Of a DNA stretch of 10,998 bases, positions 1 to 6,603 are shown piece by piece. Source of the stretch: Kosmotogaceae bacterium UBA1373. GTDB lineage: Bacteria; Thermotogota; Thermotogae; Petrotogales; Kosmotogaceae. Location: NCBI GenBank assembly GCA_002305955.1, contig DBRH01000062.1, positions 1-10,998 on the forward strand. The letters run 5' to 3'. The notes under the pieces were generated by a model that saw only the letters and a list, made by a program, of their open reading frames with translations, made no database searches and was not told the DNA's origin. The translations under genes were made by a program, and so were the position numbers. Each line of letters starts with the position of its first letter. The stretch's first letter is position 1.

Positions 1-16
1 GCATCCCGCTCTTACC

Positions 17-50
17 CACTGCTCACCACCCATCATGGTTCCTAAGAATA
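17..50 (+). repeat. Intergenic dispersed repeat, copy A
   Basis: This copy contains CTCACCACCC followed by ATGGTTCCTAAGAA. It matches copy B (1668-1700) at about 22 of 30 positions, with mostly transitions as differences. It matches copy C (5637-5660) if C is given one 7-base gap. All three copies are intergenic and point toward a downstream + strand gene, here the phosphoesterase at 244. Its function is unknown. The rest of 51-243 holds a TTGACA at 79-84 and several AT-rich -10-like words, but no pair with good spacing. Confidence 0.5.
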
Positions 51-243
51 TACACCCCACCGCTAAATCAGAGTTGATTTGACACATAATTGGCCTCTTT
101 TTGCATTACAATAATCGTTATAAACGAGAGATTATATCAAAAGATGGAGGCGCTTAATGGATTAATGGCATTGATTGTGCTTCATAGGCGCTTTCTCTTT
201 TATCTCTAAGAACTCTAAGCCTGACAAATAGGGAGGAATTTCT

Positions 244-1533
244 GTGAAAGGATCTAAAAAAGGATTCGTTTTTGTACTTATCCTGGTGTTTTTTTCGTCT
301 ATGATGATCTCTGCCAGTCTGACAAGAGAAATCGAACCGCTGCCTTTATGGGAAAAGGAATCAGCTCATGAAGCCCAAAGGATAATTGTTGTGAGTGATT
401 TACATCTAGGAGTGGATGACAGTTTTTCCGAAACGGTGAAGAACAAAGACCTGCTCACTGAGTTCCTGGAACGACTGGTAATAAGCGACATCGACGAGCT
501 TGTCATTGCAGGCGATATGCTGGACGAGTGGTTCGTACCGATATCGTATGAGCCTCATAACGATCTGGGAGCTTTCTTCGAGAAGGTTGCGGAAAATAAC
601 GCTTCGATTGTTGCAGCTTTTGAGAAGATTATCCAAAGCGGAGTTGTTGTAGCTTATGTTCCGGGCAATCACGACCTTCTCTTGGATGAAGAAACGCTTG
701 CGAAATTGATTCCCGGAATTGTCCAGGCCCGCGATGTTGACGGTCTGGGAACCTATCGTACGGGTATGCGCTCCGAGATTGTCATCGAGCACGGTCATCG
801 TTATGATACTTTCTGCGCACCCGATACTTTGTCCAACAAAGAAATGACCGGCGATTATCCCTCATTCTTACCTCCTGGTTATTTCTTCACCCGAATTGCA
901 TCTACATCCGTTGTGGAAGGCAAATCGGCACCCGATAAAAACCTACCCAGAATTGAAGCTCCTTCAAAAGAAGATGCGGATCAGCTTGATGCCTACACGT
1001 ATTACAATATATGGCTGTGGGCTATGACAACCTTTCCCATCAAAGCCGATTTCGATGAAAAAGCCATTTATGTCGGCGTAAATGGATACGACAACAGTTT
1101 TTCTCTGAGCGATTTGTTGCCTACAGTCCAGGATGACGGCTCGATCAGCGCCGTGCTATATGCTAACGCTCAAAGACGTTGGGACGAAGTTCAGCAGAAC
1201 AACAGAGTAGCCGTTAAGAATCCTTATTCCAAAGCGACTGCTGGTGCAATTGACCATACATTCTTTGACGAACAGGCTGTCAAGCAGTACTTTGATCTTG
1301 ATCCGACCGTTGATGTGGTCGTCTTCGGGCACTCGCACGTGCCGCTCGTCAATCGCTACGAAAATGAGTATGACAAAGAAAAAGTATATGCCAACAGCGG
1401 TACATGGATTGACGAAAATCTGATCGGTCTGGAAAGGTGCTTTGTGGTTATCGAATCCGGTAAGCAGTTCACAGACGTTCGCCTGATGGAGTATCATGCG
1501 GATGGAACGATAAGCAATACCGAACAGAAGTAA
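244..1533 (+). CDS. Secreted calcineurin-like metallophosphoesterase
   Basis: This is a 429-residue two-metal phosphoesterase of the calcineurin-like superfamily, predicted to act outside the cytoplasmic membrane. A signal peptide or N-terminal anchor covers residues 1 to about 25 (Lys-rich start, then a hydrophobic run). The metal-ligand motifs appear in order: SDLHLG (D52, H54), GDMLDEW (D91), GNHD (141-144), HGHRYD (183-188) and GHSH (362-365). The GDxxDxW form resembles LpxH-type UDP-diacylglucosamine hydrolases, but the export signal and a large segment of about 140 residues between HGH and GHSH, with no motif I recognise, argue against a standard LpxH. The substrate is unknown; a phosphoester or nucleotide would fit the family. 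The GTG start is supported by GGGAGG at 231-236, 7 bases upstream. The gene appears to be a single transcription unit ending at the terminator at 1552. Confidence 0.85.
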   Translation: MKGSKKGFVFVLILVFFSSMMISASLTREIEPLPLWEKESAHEAQRIIVVSDLHLGVDDSFSETVKNKDLLTEFLERLVISDIDELVIAGDMLDEWFVPISYEPHNDLGAFFEKVAENNASIVAAFEKIIQSGVVVAYVPGNHDLLLDEETLAKLIPGIVQARDVDGLGTYRTGMRSEIVIEHGHRYDTFCAPDTLSNKEMTGDYPSFLPPGYFFTRIASTSVVEGKSAPDKNLPRIEAPSKEDADQLDAYTYYNIWLWAMTTFPIKADFDEKAIYVGVNGYDNSFSLSDLLPTVQDDGSISAVLYANAQRRWDEVQQNNRVAVKNPYSKATAGAIDHTFFDEQAVKQYFDLDPTVDVVVFGHSHVPLVNRYENEYDKEKVYANSGTWIDENLIGLERCFVVIESGKQFTDVRLMEYHADGTISNTEQK

Positions 1534-1551
1534 GGACCCTGCTCTAATATA

Positions 1552-1598
1552 AAACCGGCTTTCATCAACTGAAACAGTGGCGGGAGCCGGTTTCTTTT
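1552..1598 (+). terminator. Rho-independent terminator after the phosphoesterase gene
   Basis: A perfect 9-bp stem, AAACCGGCT (1552-1560) with AGCCGGTTT (1585-1593), is followed by a T-rich tail (TTTCTTTT). The 24-base loop contains a second small hairpin, ACTG-AAA-CAGT (1568-1578). It begins 18 bases after the stop codon. Confidence 0.8.
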
Positions 1599-1667
1599 AG
1601 TTTCTTCGCTGCCCAATCGGTGTCCAGATTAGGTCCGAATCACACTTCGTCCAGAAGAGTGGACTCG

Positions 1668-1700
1668 TCAACTCACCACCCGCCACGACTCTTAAGAACT
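1668..1700 (+). repeat. Intergenic dispersed repeat, copy B
   Basis: This copy reads ACTCACCACCC, then CCACGACTCTTAAGAA. It is related to copies A (17-50) and C (5637-5660) and points in the same direction. It ends about 70 bases before the -10 element of the operon at 1813. Confidence 0.5.
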
Positions 1701-1747
1701 GTGAGCGTTTGTTCATAACCATCACCGCCTTCAAACACTGGATATCT

Positions 1748-1776
1748 TTTCCAATCTGGTCATATGGTGATAGAAT
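1748..1776 (+). promoter_or_regulatory. Candidate promoter of the hydrolase-flavoprotein-radical SAM operon
   Basis: A -35-like TTTCCA (1748-1753, 4 of 6 matches to TTGACA) is followed, after a 17-base spacer, by TAGAAT (1771-1776). TGA directly before it makes an extended -10. Predicted transcription start is about 1783, giving a leader of about 30 bases that carries the GGGGAGGAG ribosome binding site at 1796-1804. The same TGATAGAAT word precedes the HD-GYP gene at 6571. Confidence 0.5.
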
Positions 1777-1812
1777 TGTTTAATTCGGACTCTTCGGGGA
1801 GGAGATGAGACC

Positions 1813-2406
1813 GTGCTTACGGAGGCTCTGTTCGAAGGGACTTTCGGTCGCGAACGCCAGAAGCACCGACCGGTGCTTCTCTCCCCGGCCTTGCTGGTGA
1901 TAGATCTTCAAAATTACTTCAGTGACAGAAAATCGCTGGCCTATCTGGAAGGAATCGAAAAGGTTGTGGCCAGTGTGGGCAGACTCGTAGAAGGGTTCGT
2001 CAGCTGCCGCCTGCCGGTAGCTTCGACCGTTCACAGGGGTGGCTCGAAGATGATGGAGGAGTGGTGGGGCAACACCGTAGCCGATCGCTGGGCCATTCCT
2101 CAGTTCAGCGATTTTCCCGTCTTCTACAAAGATAGTTACGACGCCTTCCAGGGAACCGCGCTTGACGCTTTCCTAATAGACAGAGGGGTTAACCAGCTCG
2201 TAATTTGCGGCGTGAGAACGCATCTGTGCTGTGAGACTACGGCGAGATCGGCCTTCGTCAAGGATTACGGAACTGTTATGGTCGAAGATGCCCTGTGCGA
2301 TAAAGATGTCGATCAGCACGTCCGGTCGCTTAAAAACCTTGCCAGCGGCTTTTCGGCCGTGTCAAACACTCCGGAGATTTTGGATTTGCTTAGGGAGCGT
2401 TTATGA
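1813..2406 (+). CDS. Isochorismatase-family cysteine hydrolase
   Basis: A 197-residue protein with the isochorismatase (cysteine hydrolase) fold. The family hydrolyses amides, ureido compounds or isochorismate through an Asp-Lys-Cys triad. Here these are D31 in VIDLQN, K106 in FYKDSYDAF and C139 in GVRTHLCCETTARSAF. The length is typical, with a short leader of about 24 residues before the fold. The GTG start is preceded by GGGGAGGAG (1796-1804). The stop codon overlaps the ATG of the next gene (ATGA at 2403-2406), so the two are probably translationally coupled. The presence of a flavoprotein and a radical SAM protein downstream argues against a role in siderophore synthesis. The substrate cannot be named from sequence; nicotinamidase-like or other amidase activity is possible. 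Confidence 0.85.
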   Translation: MLTEALFEGTFGRERQKHRPVLLSPALLVIDLQNYFSDRKSLAYLEGIEKVVASVGRLVEGFVSCRLPVASTVHRGGSKMMEEWWGNTVADRWAIPQFSDFPVFYKDSYDAFQGTALDAFLIDRGVNQLVICGVRTHLCCETTARSAFVKDYGTVMVEDALCDKDVDQHVRSLKNLASGFSAVSNTPEILDLLRERL

Positions 2407-3194
2407 TCAACACGGTGGGAGTCGTCGGAGCCGGACCGGCCGGTGTCGCAGCCGCGATCATGCTCAAAAGATACGGGATCGAAGTGCTGATTTTCGAGAG
2501 GCGAACTGTGGGCGGTCTCCTCAACAACGCCTGGCGTGTAGAAAACTTCCCTCCGCTCGAACCATGCACCGGAGAGGAGCTCTGTCGAAAGCTGGAAGAT
2601 CGCCTCAACGTCAACGACATCGCGATAATTCCCGAAGAGGTCACGGCTGTTCGCGATAGAATCATCGTTACCCGCAGGGCCCGATACACGGTCGATTACA
2701 CTTTAGTAGCCACCGGAACCGCGCCGAAGAGGCTTCCCTCGCTCGAGACCTGCTCAAGGGTGGTTTACGAATACAGGGATATCCCCCCGGGAACGGAAGT
2801 TGTCGCCATCTACGGTGCCGGAGATATGGCCTTCGACGGCGCCGTCAGAGCAAGCCTGAGAGGAAGTAGAACCTTGCTTTTCGCCAGAGGCGAGACATTA
2901 AGGGCGATAGAGGCATTGAAAGTATCGGCGGAGAAGGCGGGGGTCGAGTTGCACAGGGCCGAACCTATCCTGCGGACCGAACCAGACGAAGCATTATTGA
3001 AGATCACGACCGCGCTGAACGTTTATTCGGTTGACGCTTTGCTTATATGTATTGGTAGAGAGTCCCTTCTTCCGAGGATCGATTCGGACAGATGCGAGAT
3101 AATCGGCGATGCCAGGGGCGAGATCTACAGGCAGGCTTCAATAGCTATCGGAGACGGTATAAAAAGCGCCATGAAAATAGCGCTGGAAGGGTGA
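2403..3194 (+). CDS. Thioredoxin-reductase-like FAD/NAD(P)-dependent oxidoreductase without CxxC
   Basis: A 263-residue two-dinucleotide-domain flavoprotein. The FAD-binding GxGxxG is GAGPAG (9-14), with a GG motif at 37-38, ATG at 103-105 and the C-terminal FAD motif AIGDG (248-252). The NAD(P)-binding site is YGAGDMAFD (137-145). The order is that of thioredoxin reductases, but the protein is about 50 residues shorter and lacks the redox CxxC that normally lies just before GxxSAxE-like residues (here GDMAFD). It should therefore pass electrons from NAD(P)H through FAD to something other than a thioredoxin disulfide. A possible acceptor is the downstream radical SAM enzyme, directly or through a carrier; this is an inference. 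The ATG overlaps the previous stop, with AGGGAG at 2392-2397 as ribosome binding site. Confidence 0.8.
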   Translation: MINTVGVVGAGPAGVAAAIMLKRYGIEVLIFERRTVGGLLNNAWRVENFPPLEPCTGEELCRKLEDRLNVNDIAIIPEEVTAVRDRIIVTRRARYTVDYTLVATGTAPKRLPSLETCSRVVYEYRDIPPGTEVVAIYGAGDMAFDGAVRASLRGSRTLLFARGETLRAIEALKVSAEKAGVELHRAEPILRTEPDEALLKITTALNVYSVDALLICIGRESLLPRIDSDRCEIIGDARGEIYRQASIAIGDGIKSAMKIALEG

Positions 3195-3200
3195 TGAATC

Positions 3201-4181
3201 ATGAAGATAATAGAGAGTTTCGGAAAGGAAGAACTGGCTATCGTACATGCCGGAGAGACTTCACGGGCTTCGTGGGTGGAGTTCGTCGAATCTCTGCAGC
3301 CACCGCTTCCACGCGAAGAGAAGTGGGTTCTGATCGTCTCCACGATGGACGGCTGCCCTGTTCAGTGCGCCTTTTGCGATGCCGGCGGGGCGTACAGGAG
3401 AAATCTTAGCAGTGAAGAGATACTGGAACAGATAGATTACATGGTGAGCCGCAGATACGGTTCCACCGTCAACGTAAAGAAATTCAAGATCCAGTTCGCG
3501 AGAATCGGAGAGCCTGCGCTAAACCCTTCCGTCCTGGAAGCGCTTGAAATGCTTCCCCAAAAGTACGACGCTCCGGGTCTCTTACCCTCGATCAGCAGTA
3601 TCGCTCCGGCAAGCTCAAAAGGCTTTTTTGAAAAGCTATACACGATAAAAGAGAGGCTTTACAGGGGAAGGTTTCAACTCCAGTTCTCGATACACTCCAC
3701 CGACATAGCCCAGCGCGACTGGCTGATTCCCGTAAGAAAATGGAGCTTCGAAGAGATAGCCGACTACGGAGCTTACTTCTGCGGTCCGACCGACAGGAAG
3801 ATAACGTTGAATTTCGCTCTTTCTACCATGTCTCTGGTCGATAGCGACATAATTTCGAGATTTTTCGACCCGCGCAAGTTTCTCGTGAAGATAACGCCCG
3901 TGAATCCGACGTACCGCTCCCATGAAAAGGAAATCAAGACGGCGGTTGAAGACGACGGCTCGCTACTCTTGCACGCTAGCTTTGTAGATGGTCTTCGCGA
4001 GAAGGGTTTCGAGGTCATAGTGAGCGTGGGTGAGCCCGAAGAAAACCGAATAGGCAGCAATTGCGGGCTGTACATTCGCAGACATATTGACAGAATGAAG
4101 GAAAGTCCCGAAATGTATTCCTTCGTAAAGTCGAAGAATGATCCCGAAAGATCGGACAGTGACCACGGCGTACCGAAATGA
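3201..4181 (+). CDS. RlmN/Cfr-like radical SAM protein, short form
   Basis: A 326-residue radical SAM enzyme. The [4Fe-4S] motif CxxxCxxC is C52, C56, C59, followed by RRNLSSEEILEQID, which matches the RNL..EII.Q segment of RlmN/Cfr. Further family marks are GEP (103-105), SIHSTD (163-168), KITPVNPTY (230-238, like the IPWNP segment of RlmN) and NRIGSNCGLY (282-291), whose C288 aligns with the methyl-carrying Cys355 of E. coli RlmN. Two differences stand out. The N-terminal RNA-contacting domain of RlmN is missing, and the resolving Cys118, seven residues before the first cluster cysteine, is Ile45 here. RNA methylation by the normal RlmN/Cfr route is therefore doubtful and the substrate is open. 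The start is ATG, 6 bases after the flavoprotein stop, with GGAAGGGTG upstream. It is the last gene of the three-gene operon. Confidence 0.8.
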   Translation: MKIIESFGKEELAIVHAGETSRASWVEFVESLQPPLPREEKWVLIVSTMDGCPVQCAFCDAGGAYRRNLSSEEILEQIDYMVSRRYGSTVNVKKFKIQFARIGEPALNPSVLEALEMLPQKYDAPGLLPSISSIAPASSKGFFEKLYTIKERLYRGRFQLQFSIHSTDIAQRDWLIPVRKWSFEEIADYGAYFCGPTDRKITLNFALSTMSLVDSDIISRFFDPRKFLVKITPVNPTYRSHEKEIKTAVEDDGSLLLHASFVDGLREKGFEVIVSVGEPEENRIGSNCGLYIRRHIDRMKESPEMYSFVKSKNDPERSDSDHGVPK

Positions 4182-4190
4182 AGTCCTGTG

Positions 4191-4210
4191 TTGTTTAAAG
4201 CCTTAAACAA
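4191..4210. terminator. Hairpin between converging radical SAM genes
   Basis: A perfect 8-bp inverted repeat, TTGTTTAA (4191-4198) and TTAAACAA (4203-4210), has a 4-base loop. It sits between the stop codons of two converging genes (4181 and 4238), so it may end transcripts from both sides. The stem is AT-rich and no T-tract follows in either direction, so the terminator call is weak. Confidence 0.4.
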
Positions 4211-4237
4211 AACTGAAGATACTCTTGCAGTCTGTAT

Positions 4238-5476
4238 TCACCGGCCAGATCTGAAGGCCTCGGCAAGTTCTTTCATGTACGGATCGATGTGACTGAAGTA
4301 AAGTTTCAGTCCGCTGCAAAGGTAGTTAAGTCCGGCCTCCCCTTCAAGGGTCCTTACGAACCTGTTTTTCGGACATTCTCCGTGACAGGCAAACAAGTAT
4401 TCGCATCTGTGACAGTAATCGGGAAGCGTCGCCGCCTTGGAAATACCGAATACCGTCTGCGACGTCGAGTTCACCATATCGATCAGTCTCTTGTTCATTA
4501 TGTTTCCCAGCAAGTGTTCGGGATATACGAAGTGGTCGCACGAGTAGATACTTCCGTCGGCCTCTATCGCCAGCGCGCGTCCGCAGATCTCGGCGAAGAT
4601 GCACAGCGAAGATTGCATACCCAGCCACTGACCGAGGGCACACTCGAAAAGGAAGACAAAGACACGGCCGATATCGTTTCTGTACCAAATATCGAAGACA
4701 CCGTTCAAGAAGCGCCCGTAATCCTGTGGAACTACCGACCAGTCCGTTGCGATCGACCCGGCTTTTGCCGGCAAAGCCTCGTTCGTGCCGATTATAGGCA
4801 TCGAACTCTCGGCAATAAAGGTGGTGGGCCTCTCCTTGAAGATCTTCGGCTCGACCAGCGGAATGAACTGCATTCTCGTCGAACCCACCGAATCCCTCAG
4901 AAAGCGATACACCTCACCCGGGAATTTTGCGTTGATCCTGTTGACAACCGTGAGCGTGTTGAAATCTATGCTGTATCTATGAAGAAGCTTTGTGGCGTTG
5001 AAGACTCTCTTGAAAGTGGGACCCCCGTCTTTCGAGACACGATACACGTTGTGGAGCCGCTCGGGACCGTCGATGCTTATGCCGACCAGAAAGTTGTACT
5101 CTTTGAGAAACTCGCACCATTTCTCGTTCAGCAGGGTTCCGTTGGTTTGCAGGTCGTTGGCAATCTTTTTTCCCGGAGGACAGTACAATCTTTCGTACTC
5201 TATTACCTTTTTGAAGAAATCTATCCCGAGTAGCGTAGGTTCTCCGCCCTGCCAGGTGAAGACTATCTCCGAAACATTCTGAGAGTTTATGTACTCGTAG
5301 ATGAACCTCTCCAGTACTTCCTCGCCGATGACCTTCCTGCTGTTGATCAATTCCTGTTTGTGGAGGTAGAAGCAGTAAGCGCAATCGAGGTTGCACAGCG
5401 CCCCGGTTGGCTTGGCCATGACATGAAAGGCCTGCACTTTGTGCTGATCATTTCTCTTGAGCGGTTCCTGTCGCAT
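4238..5476 (-). CDS. Anaerobic sulfatase-maturating enzyme (anSME), radical SAM/SPASM
   Basis: A 412-residue enzyme of the family that oxidises an active-site Cys or Ser of sulfatases to formylglycine. Radical SAM motif: C28, C32, C35 in KPTGALCNLDCAYCFYLHK. Typical segments follow: WQGGEPTLLG (75-84), SIDGP (134-138) and QFIPLVE (203-209). The C-terminal SPASM region keeps all eight cysteines that in Clostridium perfringens anSME bind two auxiliary clusters: C292, C298, C313, C355, C358, C364, C368 and C387. Asp314, right after C313, matches the catalytic base Asp277 of that enzyme. The ATG is preceded by GGAGG (5488-5484). No sulfatase gene lies in the window, so the partner is elsewhere or the substrate differs. 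It converges with the upstream operon and is transcribed separately. Confidence 0.88.
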   Translation of the reverse strand: MRQEPLKRNDQHKVQAFHVMAKPTGALCNLDCAYCFYLHKQELINSRKVIGEEVLERFIYEYINSQNVSEIVFTWQGGEPTLLGIDFFKKVIEYERLYCPPGKKIANDLQTNGTLLNEKWCEFLKEYNFLVGISIDGPERLHNVYRVSKDGGPTFKRVFNATKLLHRYSIDFNTLTVVNRINAKFPGEVYRFLRDSVGSTRMQFIPLVEPKIFKERPTTFIAESSMPIIGTNEALPAKAGSIATDWSVVPQDYGRFLNGVFDIWYRNDIGRVFVFLFECALGQWLGMQSSLCIFAEICGRALAIEADGSIYSCDHFVYPEHLLGNIMNKRLIDMVNSTSQTVFGISKAATLPDYCHRCEYLFACHGECPKNRFVRTLEGEAGLNYLCSGLKLYFSHIDPYMKELAEAFRSGR

Positions 5477-5636
5477 ATTTTTACCTCCGGCCGATTGAAC
5501 TCCGGTAGCTTCGAAGCCTTCCCGTCAACTCTGGAGATCTCAACCGCCAATCAATTGGATTCATTCCTTTAAAGTTAGATCGGGCTCAGCTTCTTTGGTA
5601 CAATAATACAGGAAAAGTGTACCTAAATATGCTATC

Positions 5637-5660
5637 CACTACTCACCATGGCTCTTAAGA
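5637..5660 (+). repeat. Intergenic dispersed repeat, copy C (shortened)
   Basis: CACTACTCACC is joined directly to ATGGCTCTTAAGA. Compared with copy A, seven bases are missing in the middle; the remaining positions match with about three differences. It lies upstream of the GerMN gene, about 50 bases before its -10 element, in the same orientation as the other copies. Confidence 0.45.
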
Positions 5661-5712
5661 GGCTCGAAACACATAATTTGGGTTCCGGGGCATCCTCCAT
5701 CGACGGAAAATG

Positions 5713-5718
5713 TATAAT
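5713..5718 (+). promoter_or_regulatory. Candidate -10 element of the GerMN-domain gene
   Basis: A perfect TATAAT lies 30 bases before the chosen ATG, so a start near 5725 gives a short leader. No good -35 is seen at the usual distance. A second option is an extended -10, TGGTACAAT, at 5596-5604, which would give a longer leader containing repeat copy C. Confidence 0.45.
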
Positions 5719-5748
5719 TGAAGTGTCATTGATTGAGAGGTGAGTTTA

Positions 5749-6345
5749 ATGAGGGTTAGAAAGCAGCAATCCTTTCCGGTCTTCAGGATCATCTTCATTT
5801 CCAGCCTGGCAGTCTCTTTAGTCCTCCTGGTGTTGTTTCTGATGCTTTTGCTTAAGACCGGCAGGCTTGAGAAGACTCTTCAGGCTCTTGAAAAGAGGTA
5901 CTCCGCTCTTGAACTCGAACTCGGTGCCGTGACAGGTACACAGAGGACGATGAAGATCAGTCTTTACTATTACAACGAACTTCTGGACAGGGCGATCAAC
6001 GGCGATACCGCCTGCGATATAAACGCGGTTATTCCCGTTGAGAGATCCCTTCCTTATTCCCAATCACCGATAAACGATGTTATAAGGCTTTTGATAAGGG
6101 GAGAATTGACGAGGGCGGAAAGGGATCTGGGTTTTAAAACGGAGTTTCCCGGCAGGGAGCTCCAGTTTCTCGGGGCACGTCTGGAAAACGGTGTTCTATA
6201 CCTGAAGTTCTCCGACCCCTCCGGCTTCACCTCGGGCGGCTCCTGCCGGATCGGCCTTCTGAAGGCGCAGATAGAGAAGACCGTGATGCAGTTCGACACG
6301 GTTAAGAGTGTCGTATATGAACCTGAGACGCTTTTTCAACCATAG
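5749..6345 (+). CDS. Membrane-anchored GerMN-domain protein
   Basis: A 198-residue protein. A basic N-terminus is followed by one transmembrane helix (about residues 13-35), a short Leu/Glu-rich coiled-coil-like stretch (37-60) and a GerMN-like domain at about 67-193. The domain shows INDVIRLLIRGELTRAERD, then alternating short beta strands (LQFLGARLENGVLYLKF) and a final VKSVVYE strand. GerMN domains occur in spore germination protein GerM and in cell-envelope lipoproteins of non-sporulating bacteria. A role at the outer face of the membrane is inferred; no enzymatic residues are evident. The frame is open from GTG at 5740, but the GAGGTGA at 5737-5743 favours ATG 5749. The gene ends at a terminator at 6347 and is probably monocistronic. 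Confidence 0.7.
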   Translation: MRVRKQQSFPVFRIIFISSLAVSLVLLVLFLMLLLKTGRLEKTLQALEKRYSALELELGAVTGTQRTMKISLYYYNELLDRAINGDTACDINAVIPVERSLPYSQSPINDVIRLLIRGELTRAERDLGFKTEFPGRELQFLGARLENGVLYLKFSDPSGFTSGGSCRIGLLKAQIEKTVMQFDTVKSVVYEPETLFQP

Positions 6346-6346
6346 A

Positions 6347-6391
6347 AGAGCCAGCGATGATATATAGTCTGTATTGAGGCTCTCATTTTTT
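6347..6391 (+). terminator. Rho-independent terminator after the GerMN-domain gene
   Basis: The stem AGAGCC (6347-6352) with GGCTCT (6378-6383) is followed by CATTTTTTT. The stem starts one base after the stop codon. The loop is long (25 bases), but the T-tract is clear. Confidence 0.7.
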
Positions 6392-6544
6392 TGATCAATT
6401 TGGTCTATCCGGGTTATCGGTTTTGCGTTTAGAGTGGTTTTTAAGATTGCGCTCATCGAACTGATCTCTCAGTATTGAAGCCATTTTACCCGGAGCGTCG
6501 ATTCGGTGGTCCGGAAGGGGTTTTGTTTTTATCTTCGGCCTCTG

Positions 6545-6579
6545 ATCGTACGATTAGTCGACTTATGACGTGATAGAAT
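6545..6579 (+). promoter_or_regulatory. Candidate promoter with overlapping palindrome, HD-GYP gene
   Basis: The extended -10 TGATAGAAT (6571-6579) is the same word as at 1768-1776. Transcription would start near 6586, leaving a leader of about 18 bases before the TTG at 6604. No clear -35 is seen. Instead a perfect 10-bp palindrome, ATCGTACGAT (6545-6554), covers that position and could bind a regulator. The remainder of 6392-6544 shows nothing I recognise. Confidence 0.4.
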
Positions 6580-6603
6580 ATTTCGGGAATGGGGAGTTGC
6601 ATC

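Noticed and set aside
79..112. TTGACA (79-84) and TACAAT (107-112) as a promoter for the phosphoesterase gene
   Set aside because: The spacer is 22 bases, too long for a standard sigma-70 type promoter.
157..209. Two overlapping mini-ORFs (2 and 14 codons) after GGAGG at 146-150, upstream of the phosphoesterase
   Set aside because: The product is too short to judge and no repeat or conservation supports it. Unlike the 8791-8826 ORF, it matches nothing else in the window.
1597..1722. A 41-codon ORF on the minus strand between the phosphoesterase terminator and the operon promoter
   Set aside because: It runs straight through dispersed repeat copy B, has only a weak GGTG-type ribosome binding site, and its protein shows no recognisable feature.
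4289..5233. A long 314-codon open frame on the + strand opposite the anSME gene
   Set aside because: It is antisense to a gene with complete family motifs, and its translation looks random and basic with no motif of its own.
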